Assembly: GCF_001949145.1 (NCBI RefSeq) | Contig: NW_019091461.1 | Location: 744,001-808,000, forward strand | Direction of reading: 5' to 3' | Source of the DNA: Acanthaster planci | Taxonomy: Eukaryota > Echinodermata > Asteroidea > Valvatida > Acanthasteridae | Length of the DNA stretch: 64,000 nucleotides | Shown here: piece by piece, positions 54,901 through 64,000 of the stretch | Numbering within the stretch: position 1 is the first letter of the stretch | Layout: each line of letters starts with the position of its first letter | Made by a program: the position numbers and the translations under genes | The notes under the pieces: model-generated | What the model was told of the DNA's origin: nothing | The model's database searches: none | Seen by the model: only the letters and a program-made list of their open reading frames with translations

Positions 54901-55472
54901 GTCTCGAAACGATGTTGCACTTATTCCAAAATCAGGACATCAAATGAGATATAAGATCACATCTCCCAGACTGTGAACCTCAATATTTGTCTGTTTTGTT
55001 CTCGAGAGACGTCACTGGCCCACGTTAGTTTGTCTTGACAATTGTCAATTAAATCTTGGTGGAGCTTTGGAGCGTGCGCGCTCAAGATGTTACTAAAACA
55101 ATTCATGTCGTCTCTCACGCATTCAAGGGAAGTAATATTCCCTTCCATCAAGAGTAATATCGTACGAGGAAAACTGACTTGTGGTGTATATGATAACACC
55201 TAAGCAACACGACTGAGTACCGTAATTGATTCCTCTATCCCGTGTTGCATTAAATCAATACTGGGGGAGGACACCAGCGAACGGCAGACACCAGCACGCA
55301 TTATGCACGTCAGGGAAACACTGAATAGGATTTGCTTGGAGCGTGTCAACAGCCCTGCCTCCGTGTATGTGCATGCGGAATAACATCGTCGTCGCTCCCC
55401 CAGTCTTTAGCCATCAGTATTTTTTTCTTCCCGTCTTCGTGTCTTAATAAGATTACTGCTCTGTGATGACAG
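51973..55472. other. Intergenic DNA with weak open frames
   Basis: Three minus-strand frames (53830-54189, 54476-54793, 54957-55199) are longer than their surroundings would suggest, but none shows a family motif and none can be joined to a neighbour by convincing splice sites. Confidence 0.4.
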
Positions 55473-55658
55473 GCCTTCCATCCTTCAGTTTTGGACGGAA
55501 GATGCGAGCACCAATAACGACTCGAAAAACGGCCGAAGGGAACATCACGAGCTGTTAATTGAGAAGGGAACAGTTTTGGCGGAGGACTATTTGACTAAGC
55601 ATGGCTCGTGGGCGCGGCGGCTGGCGCGGGAAGTGTTAAGCCCATCCTCTGACCTTAG
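55473..55658 (+). CDS. Orphan internal exon, unrecognised
   Basis: A 186-nt plus-strand segment with acceptor GATGACAG|GC and donor CTTAG|GTAAAC, phase 2 in and out, fully open, GC-rich and without a start codon. It encodes PSILQFWTEDASTNND, then HELLIEKGTVLAEDYLTKHG and SWARRLAREVLSPSSDL. The EDYL segment with a following basic helix weakly recalls the N-terminal helices of PDE5/6/11-type phosphodiesterases, but that is a guess. No partner exons were found up to the window end. Confidence 0.4.
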
Positions 55659-57003
55659 GTAAACAGGTTGAGACAAGGGGGATGGGGTTTCAAAAAGAAA
55701 AAAAAAAAGAGAAAAACTCAAGAAAATACCACGGTCGAAAAAAAGAGAAAGGGCGATCACAATAATAGCCTCCGCCCGAGGCGTCTTTCAGAGACGCAAG
55801 CAGCCGTTGGAATCTGTGCGTCGTCATCATCGTCATTACTAGAATTGACCACTGAACTTACGTATTAGCACGGTGATACATGGATTTTTGTGACACGGAA
55901 TAGGAGCGACATATTGTGGTTCTGAGATTCCACCTAACCCCAGTTATGCAATTCATGTTTGGCCGGCTATGGTAGGCCTATATCCAGCAAGAAATGGACC
56001 GAGGGGTACCCCCAACATGTCCAATCGCTTTTTCACTCTAGACCATTGTTACCTATCACCCCCCCCCCCAATGTCTGAAAAGAATCCCTCAGATTCCAGT
56101 GAAACAATGACCAACACAAAGCAGGGGGGTCTCTCTGTCTCGTATCTTGCTTCATATGGGCTATGGTGACTTTATAACGGAACTAGCTCAGATAACCTTT
56201 TTAAACTCTGGCCTTCCTGCAGATAACCATCTGACTTTTAAACACGAGGTGTCTGCTATACATTAAATTAGCCTGGAGAAATTCCTACATAGAAACCCAC
56301 TGCTTTTGTCAGGGTTTTGTACCGAGAGTGATTCTTTGTATGGTGGGCCTCGCTGGGGCCACAAACCGAAGGTATCGGGCTACCTGTACGGCACAAAGGT
56401 GCTAGCAAAGGCTCACATAGGAGGGGTAATCCTACCCCATTATACGACTACTAACAGCTGTGGGGCATTCTTGGCCTTTTGAGGATGACAGACTAATCAT
56501 TGATGTAGCGGAGTCTGAATCTAGACCGAACTCAGAACTGTTTCAATTGGCGGGAGGACACGGCACTATAGCCGGGCCGAGCGAGTGCACTTATCCGACC
56601 GGGCGATCCTGAAAGCGAATACCCCTAACATTAGGAACATTGTCAATAAATTATTTGCGTTGCAATGAATTTATCCGCGATTATAATTTGCAAAGAAACC
56701 GGATAGCCGTGCGTGATATCCAGACACTTCATATACTCTTGTCAATAAACTGCCAATGGCCCATTCATGCACTGCGTCTTTACAAAACAGTTCACAACCT
56801 ACGCATGCAATCTGCAAGCGGGTTTCATTTACAGTGTACAGTTTGTGGTTCCCTGAAAAATCTAAAAGAACTACTGGAAAACTTACAAAGTAATTAAGGT
56901 TCTGTATTACGCATCAAAATGTATTCACTGTTGTTCGACCCACTGTTCACACAGTATTATAACTGTTAATCAAGTTGTATAGTAAAAATGAAATAAGGCC
57001 ACA

Positions 57004-57360
57004 TCAAGATAGCTTCAAAATCACAGATAAATTCCTACTCGAACTCTGTGTAAACCTCTCCAGGAAAGGTTCGTACTGTGGTAAAAAGGCAACACCGATG
57101 ACGCACGATACACTGGCCAGAGGGACTTCTTTTAACAAACAGCCATGACACGCACTCGAGACATTAGCGACGAACTGCCAACATCGCCATTTACCGTGGA
57201 CCTTCTGAGCTGTCTGTACGACAACGCAAACGCCTATTGGTTTTTCATTTCCTTGCGGGGCACACAAATCCGGCTCTGAAGTGGGCAGTGAGATACCTCG
57301 ATTACCCAACAAAATGTAAAGATAATATTTATAGCCGTGCTTCTCCGGAGTATGGAGCAT
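57004..57360 (-). CDS. Unrecognised open frame, 118 aa
   Basis: Starts ATG at 57360 (MLHTPEKHGYKYYLYILLG) and runs to TGA with balanced composition, including WRCWQFVANVSSACHGC and QYEPFLERF. It sits next to a CpG-rich stretch (57360-57540). I do not recognise the family; it could be a single-exon gene, a first exon or chance. Confidence 0.25.
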   Translation of the reverse strand: MLHTPEKHGYKYYLYILLGNRGISLPTSEPDLCAPQGNEKPIGVCVVVQTAQKVHGKWRCWQFVANVSSACHGCLLKEVPLASVSCVIGVAFLPQYEPFLERFTQSSSRNLSVILKLS

Positions 57361-57524
57361 GACGACGGCAGGGTCTCGTATTACGTGTTTTCGCGCAGGT
57401 GAACTTTGCGCAGAGGAAGGAAACCAATCGTTTTGTTTCGACGATGGGCGGAAACAAAAATATTTTCAGGAAAAGAGGGCGTGTCATCGACGTGACGCGA
57501 TGTGCAGCGCCGTTTGTGTTCGTG

Positions 57525-57553
57525 ATGAGTTTTTCTAAACTCAGGAAAAAACA
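57525..57553 (+). CDS. Possible first coding exon (MSFSKLRKK)
   Basis: ATG at 57525 is followed by nine codons (MSFSKLRKK) and a strong donor CA|GTGAGT. It faces the open frame that starts at 57360 on the other strand, 165 bp away, across a CpG-rich stretch, which is the layout of a bidirectional promoter. No downstream exon was found. Confidence 0.2.
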
Positions 57554-57651
57554 GTGAGTAAATCCTTAGAGTGACATTTCTTGGTAAGGAGAAAGATAGA
57601 TTTTAAGTATACGAATGTGTGCTATTTTCAGACTTTACTTTGTATTTGTAT

Positions 57652-57845
57652 GGGCCTCGAGCTGGACCAAGAGAGGGCGCCATTTTCTTAACAACGGAGG
57701 CTCCTTTGGTCGGAACCGAACTTCACTGGTTTACAAACGATCAGGCCTATAGGAGATGCACCCGTCACTGTCGCATCGCCACCAACAAAACATTCCCGAC
57801 CAGTGCATCTCTTTTCAACCGATGAAAGGGTGCTTCAGCTCGAGG
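57652..57845 (+). repeat. Dispersed ~190-bp repeat, copy 6
   Basis: The fullest copy: GGGCCTCGAGCTGGACCAAG, AGAGGGCGCCATTTTC, GGAGGCTCCTTTGGTCGGAA, TGGTTTACAAACGA, CGCATCGCCACCAACAAAAC, TCTCTTTTCAACCGATG and GGGTGCTTCAGCTCGAGG. The ends CTCGAGCTGGACC and AGCTCGAGG give a short terminal symmetry. Confidence 0.92.
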
Positions 57846-60800
57846 GGGGTCATACATAACAGTCAAGTACGCCCCATGCTCGCTTAATAACTGGTCTATT
57901 TGCGGTGGAACTGAATGCAGGATTTTTGAAACGATTTTGCAGGCTGTTGTAGTTGGTTCATGGGCAATTCAAAGTAGTTACTGTGGCAGTCATGAGGGAA
58001 ATGAATAAGCGTTAAACCTTGGTGTAAAATTAGGAGTTTACTGTTGCAGAATTAGAAGTTTTGTAATGGAGCGTATAAATTATGACGAATGTCGGCTATT
58101 TATATTTAACTGACACTTTCATTTTGTTCCCTTCTCGTTGATACAGTAAACTAGAATTCGAAGTCTGTCTCAGAATGGTACTTTGAATTCTAGTTGGTTG
58201 GGGGGGGGCTTTTGGGCATTGACCCACATGAAATGAAAAGGGATGTGCAGAATATGTTTATCTTCAGAGGAACGTCGTGAATGAGAGCACTTCCTGTCAA
58301 ACAACACCGAACACCTGTAAAATTGATTGAGGAACGGCTACAGCAAATTTCTGCTAGCTTTAATATCTCAAAGACCGTCGTGTGGAATGTTCCTGAGACC
58401 TCGACTGGTCCTACTGACGATACAAATTTGTGATATTTACCTCACGGAGAAGATGATTCTTAATCCGGTTTGCTTCGCTGCACGTGCCGGGCGAAATTGG
58501 ATACGGGCTTTGCCCGCCCTTGAGGTCCATAGCCATGTGTGGCTCCCGCGTGGAGACAGATGAATTTTAATGTCAATCAATGTGGTCGCGGACAGGTGCT
58601 GTCAGTCTTGGGTTGATGTTTTCCCCCGTGCCCGCCGGCAAGCCTTTCATTTTGTTTAACCGTCGTTGTTTGGTCATATAATTATGTCAGATGCATGCAA
58701 GAGGAATAAAGGATACGTTCCTGGAATTTTCCTTGAAAAGTTAATTGTAAACAGAAAAAAGATGTGGGTGAAGTAATTTGTTTGAATGTAAAATTCGTGG
58801 AATTCAAACAGCATATGCAAGGAGTGCCTGGTGCGAGGTCTCCAAATATTGCATTTACACTTTATTAATACACACCGAAACTTAATTTGGCCGTAACAAT
58901 TAACTTGACCTCTCAGTCTTACCACATTGCTTCCCTTTGATAAAAGAATGCAGTTCTGATGTAGACTTTGACTGAGTTGGGGTATTTAATTGACCCGTTT
59001 GAAAATTGACTTTCGGTGTCAGTGGTACATTCTTTGGTTGTGTTTTTCTCCTCCATTTTGGGGTGACTGCGTGATACTACCCCCTCATCAATATGAAACT
59101 GAATATTCAGTCGAATAATGGAATTGTTCATCGGTGAAGCTGTTTGCTTGTGGCATCTAGCAACGAAGGTCCTGCAAAGGTGGGCGTGTATATTCTGAAA
59201 TCAGTTTCCTGAAGTACACTTGAGCAAAAGCGGTGAGGTCAACCGGCCATTCCTGGTTCCGGATCATCGTTGAAATCAGAGTTTGGTGTTTGCAGAAAAG
59301 CGTTCGACGTTGCACGTTTGTTGACGCAACCACTTTCCTTGCCAATCCATCATGTATATACCATAAGGCTCGGGTCGTAAGACCCACCGTCGGGTGGCTC
59401 CGTATTACCCCACGGGCCCTTCCGTCTTGGGTTCCTGAGATGGCGACCGAGTCGAATCGGGTATTACAGGAGGCCACCTTACCCGTCGATTGGTGTCTCG
59501 GTTCTGGCCGAGAGCTCATTGATTTCCCGCCTCGGTGTAACCACGAAGAGCCCGTGTTCGGGCCATTGATAGGCTGAGCACGAACGGGCCCTGTAGCGAC
59601 CAGCGGTTCCGGGCACATACGACTGGTATCGAATCGATCCCGGACTGCAGTAAGACAGCCGTGGTTCAGCAGAAAACGCCTCTCCGTCAAGGGCTCGGAG
59701 TTGGCTAAATAATTACGTGCCGATGAGCAGGATAAAACGGCGTTTTGACGTACTCGATATTGGGAGATTGACTCCCTGCAGCGTTGTTCCATTATCGTAT
59801 TTTTCTTCCTGAGAGGCATTACTTGGCAAAGGCATATACACCTCATGCCTAGGGATTTTTGTGTATTGCTCAATGTAGAGTTACACCTTACTGCACAATG
59901 TGGCTCTGAGGAGGCGGCCATTTTGAATGGAAAGAACTGAATACAAGTTGATGGTTAAGTGAGTACGTGATAAACCTAAACATCTGATTGGACGCAAGAG
60001 TCTGTTTGTCCGCGTCATTTGGTTTGCTTCGACAGCTTTTTCAATGATAATTCCCGGGATCAGACAGAAAGACGTTGACAGTAATCCACTGGAGAGAAGC
60101 ATTGCCCTTTTAACCAAATTAAGTGACTGACCATGCAACCACTTCGAGAAAGTAAACACCGCACAGATCAAATGTAGAAGCAACTCGATTATTAGTCGCA
60201 CCGGCATCGGCGCTTTAGAAGGTTACCGCTCTCGCTTCAAGATTTTTCCCCGGTTAGTCTTTACACAAGTTGGTAAATTTACCCTCACACCTCGACGGGA
60301 TCGCGTCCACGCCTCGACCCGAGACATCCAATAATTTCCCCAGCCTTTCCACTCACGGGCGAAGGCGCAAGTTGCACGCGATTCTAGGCAAAGGTGTACG
60401 CTCGTGTTCCTCCCCCCATTTCAGCCTTAAGTGCGCCAAACACCATGTCGCCCCATGTCAATTGCTTGAACCAATGCAGCGTATTATTCGCCATGACTTG
60501 GAGATTGCAATGTTCCCGACTGCGGTCTCTGCGGGTGTCGGGTCATATTTCAGGCGTAACATATTAAATCGTTTGTCTGTTGACTGAGACTATAGTGCCA
60601 ACCCTACACGCACGCGTGATCCTTCGGCTGAGATGGAAACACAACCGGTACTCGGCTCAACTGAACAATTTTGCAAAAACGGCTTTTAAATTATTAGTGC
60701 TGGTTTTCATGGGCATTTAAGAAAGCACCGCAAGCTTTGTTTCAGAGGTTAGGATTTTGTCGAGGTTGACGGGCCTCTTTCAGACAAGCACACGACCGAG

Positions 60801-63800
60801 CAGGTCTCGTTAGACACGGATGTTTGATTAGTAAAGGGAGAGAGTAAAACCCACAGTGTTCTGGCTTTTCTGAGAATTGACACTTTGTTTTTCAGAACTG
60901 AATGAAAGGTATCCGGTGACAGATCCAAAGGAAGGGAGCAACCGGCATTTACAAAAAAAAATAATAATAAAAAAAAATAGAAAAAGGAGGTGGATGGTGG
61001 TGGTGATGGGGGTGGCACCCATATGGAAGGAAACTCGGAAATACTGGGGGGGGGGTATGGGCCTATTTTTCGTGATAATTCAGTCTTAAAAGTGATTAAA
61101 TAACAAGTTGAAAACAAAGAAAAAATGGGGAAAGGAAAGGGAATCTTCTTGAAAAATATCAAAATGAAAATTCAAATGAATAACGGGGTTGAGGATTGTT
61201 CACCCCTCAATCTGTTTCTTGCGTCGATTGGTGTCTACTGCTTGATCCGAGGAGTGGCTAATCGCTCTCAAGGTCTGTCTTTAATATTGTCATGATACGA
61301 AAGGCAAAAGTGAAATAACAGACGGCACATGATTTCATATTCAACAGAGAGTAAATGAGACGAAAACAGCTGTACTGCTCATGCCATCGCAGCTGTATCA
61401 TGCAGCTTCATGCATCAGATCTGTAATTAATGAAATTAATTCCACGAGGGCTCTGTTCCATTAATGAGGCTTCCCCCAACGTAGAGCCGTTGGGCAAATT
61501 GTAGTCCGCCATCCGTCCAAAAATCGTCCCCACGGGTAGTAGTATATTTACACAATTAGCCATCATTCGAAAAGTTAATTACTTGGCGGCATTGTGGGGA
61601 ACATTCCCTTGATCTATTCTGTTTTGGTGTCATTCTCTAAGTTTCGATTCTCGTTGTGTACGTCTTTCCATGAGCGCCACCAGTCACATTATTTTGAGAC
61701 TTTTGCGAAAAAATACAAAATGAACTGCGGCCGTCGTTATTTTAAAAGCACGAGGCGTTTTCCAAAAGTGAAGCTTTGTGACATTTGCACCCTTATAGCT
61801 CATTGCCTTTTTTCCCCATTTGCGATATTGACAACAGTCCACGAACCTTCTCCAAACGTTAACAGCACTCACTGAGTCGGTTCCTTTGAGCACAAGCTCG
61901 GCGAGGAAAGAAGGAAAAAAAATCTTTCCCGAGTTTGTGGCAACGTGGCTACTTTTAATTCCACTCGGCTGATCGCTTGCTGTCGATGGAGGCATTCGAT
62001 ATATAGCGTCGAGGGAAAGGTTGGGTAGCCGACCGGGGGAGCTGTCAGGAAATAGTGTGGCACGTTGCAGTGGCTGGAAAAGGGGGCGGCGAATTGCTAA
62101 GCTCTCCAATTCACAGGTCCGAATTGATCGACCTTCGACTCGAGACCTTTCAGCTCCTGAATTCTGTAGAAGACGTTTACCTTTTAGTAATTATAGTTTG
62201 AACTGGTTAAGTTTTTTTTTTGGGGGGGAGCGCAAATTAATCAACAAATTATAGAAATGCGCTATGAAGAAACAAAATGCTTCTCACTGAGGCAAACATC
62301 GGTCAAGTTCGAGCAGTGACCATTTGCCAACCACTGGTCGCTTTTTTCTGGTAAAACTTTGCACAAAATATATCATGGGTACCAGGCAAAATCGACCAGT
62401 CGTTGAAAAAATGGTCGTCGCTCGAATTTGCCCGTCTTAACACAAATTGCCCTTGGCTGTACATTTTTAGACGACATCGAAATATGTGTTGTCCTATCCG
62501 CTTTTTCTCACCCGAGGTTCGATACCATAAAACACAAACAACCTACAAGTATTATGTGTGTTCGTTGAAAGTTTTACTCATTATGATAGGTTTTATCATT
62601 CCATATCGAAGACGACTCTCGAGGGTGAGGGAGACAATACCATTGTGGCGTATGATGGCAAGCTTGTCCAATAAGCCAGTTCAGAATTTCTAAAAGTTAA
62701 GGTCTTTCGGAAAAGCGCGCATGGTCTTTCAGAAAAGCGCGCATGTGAGTCGGCGTATAGAAAGCGTTGCTCTGAGCATGCGTTGTTGGAATATCGAACT
62801 TACTCATTGTGTTGCGTCTTTGTGGCAAATGTTTCCACTGTTTTACCTGTCGCGTGCGGCATTGTGGTAACTTATGACCATATAGGACAGTTATCACTAG
62901 TTTAAAGCCATACCAAAATCGAAGGCGAAGGAGGAAGACACTTTTGAAGGTACAATTCAATTTACTGACCGGTGAAATCCATGAAGGAAACTGACTAACT
63001 TCTGTACCTTCATCATAATGGTGACAGAGGTTTTTTCTATACAACGCGGATATTTTCCTCATTACTAAATTAAAATTCATTTCTTTAAATTCAAAGTAGA
63101 GTATTAGTCCAAATGGAGGTACTTGCATCGTTCACAAGGTCGGCTTTTACGACTAGTGTACATGTACAGTACTTCCAATGTTTGTGCACATCACGCGCCG
63201 ACCCTCGCGAGCCCTTTTACGAGCAACTCTCCAGCCTGATGCCACGTGAACGCTTCAAACTTTGCAAACAGCAACTTCCCCTTAACAGCTGAGAAAGTGC
63301 TCCAACCTGGAACGAGCGAAATGGCGCGTAAACCTTCGATCTGTTGTCTGAGGTTGCCCAGCCTGGCGCAAAGGAAACGGTGCGTGTAGGTATCTCGAGA
63401 TGGCTCGTGTTATCTCGTGTTATCTCAGGGGCAATATATAAGAAAACGATGATGATGGTAAAAAAAATAGAAAAAAGGGCTTTACTCTCTGTTGCAAGTC
63501 TGACAAACGTATATGAAATTGGCAAGCAGACAGAGGGGGGTAAAAAAAAACCACTCTAGGCTATTGCTATAAAAATGGAGATACCAGACAAAGGATGACG
63601 GGTAAACGACACGTTGCATTGCACCTGAAAGATTTGCAGGTTCAAACAAATTTTTAAAAAGGCAATTTGGGGTCTCTTGATTACTTCTTGAGGGAGAAAT
63701 AATGTAATTTCAATTCATGTATCTGCCGCTGTTTATGTGGGAAAGTTACAGAGAGGGCAGTCAGCCATTTTGGGTACATATGCTGTCGTATGAGCTCCGT

Positions 63801-63898
63801 GCGTACCCAAAAGAGGGCGCTTTCAGGAAATCATCGACGGCATGTTTATTTCATGGACTAAATATAATTCAATACCTGCCTTTCAAAATAGTGGGCCA
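57846..63898. other. Intergenic DNA, no supported gene
   Basis: It includes a 254-codon open frame on the minus strand (59157-59921) with no family resemblance and composition unlike a protein, A-rich and G-run tracts near 61.0 kb, and a TTTCAG-type acceptor at 60425 without a convincing exon after it. Confidence 0.45.
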
Positions 63899-64000
63899 CC
63901 AAGAGTTTGCGACGCGTTGACCAATGCGAAATCTGTCGCGTTTGGAAAGGGTCGACAGATATCGCGCTCTGTGATTGGTCAACGCGTTGTAAACTCTTGG
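63899..64000. mobile_element. Inverted-repeat hairpin at the window edge
   Basis: Arms 63899-63925 (CCAAGAGTTTGCGACGCG then TTGACCAAT) and 63974-64000 are reverse complements with two mismatches, and the interior GCGAAATCTGTCG and CGACAGATATCGC pair further. The unit may be a ~100-bp miniature element. A related stretch, CCAAGTTTGCAACGCGTTGA followed by CAGATTTCGCGC, occurs at 18262-18293. Confidence 0.75.

Noticed and set aside
59157-59921. 254-codon minus-strand frame, the longest in the window
   Set aside because: No motif, Ser/Arg/Cys-rich composition without domain structure, and the ATGGCCGCC start is followed at once by a donor-like GTAAGG. Probably chance in CpG-rich DNA, though its start could be a first exon.
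36000-61060. Runs of 8-12 G or C (for example near 36030, 38224, 58200, 61045) as quadruplex signals
   Set aside because: Single homopolymer runs spread through the window; most do not form four-run motifs and they may be sequencing-prone simple repeats.

Overview
This is a eukaryotic genomic window. It has multi-exon genes with GT-AG introns, long AT-rich introns and intergenic DNA, many short inverted-repeat elements, and one run of N (182 bases, an assembly gap). The proteins are animal. Intron sizes, abundant ACATGTACATG and TAGGCCTA words and the repeat content fit a marine invertebrate, perhaps a non-vertebrate deuterostome, but the sequence does not fix the species.

Three genes can be reconstructed exon by exon with phases that join in frame. 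(1) PQBP1 is on the minus strand with seven coding exons between 15725 and 8006, giving 244 aa: conserved N-terminus, WW domain and the C-terminal segment that binds the U5-15kD spliceosomal protein. (2) MDM1 is on the minus strand with fifteen coding exons between 36358 and 21710, giving 880 aa: a centriole/microtubule protein with four SEY repeats and the terminal RRDDFWGK-type motif. (3) TEX264 is on the plus strand with three coding exons between 39037 and 45155, giving 256 aa: an ER-phagy receptor with an N-terminal membrane anchor, GyrI-like domain and a C-terminal LC3-interacting motif. MDM1 and TEX264 start head to head about 2.7 kb apart; PQBP1 lies downstream of MDM1 on the same strand. 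The three act in different processes (splicing, centriole/microtubules, ER turnover), so nothing suggests an operon-like unit.

Layout: 1-6.8 kb has no recognised gene; 6.8-15.8 kb PQBP1; 15.8-21.7 kb spacer containing a degenerate ~175-bp repeat array with a larger duplication; 21.7-36.4 kb MDM1; 36.4-39.0 kb divergent spacer; 39.0-45.2 kb TEX264, followed by a long possible 3' UTR; 46-64 kb mostly non-coding, with a tRNA-derived SINE-like head, a few orphan exon-like segments (one possibly C-type lectin-like on the minus strand near 51.6-51.97 kb, one unrecognised on the plus strand at 55.47-55.66 kb) and a hairpin at the right edge.

The most interesting observations are a GC-AG intron that splits the WW domain of PQBP1, six copies of one ~190-bp dispersed repeat in which five carry a CTCF-like core word, piggyBac-like TTAA-bounded small elements, and the orphan exons. 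I found no clearly new multi-gene system.
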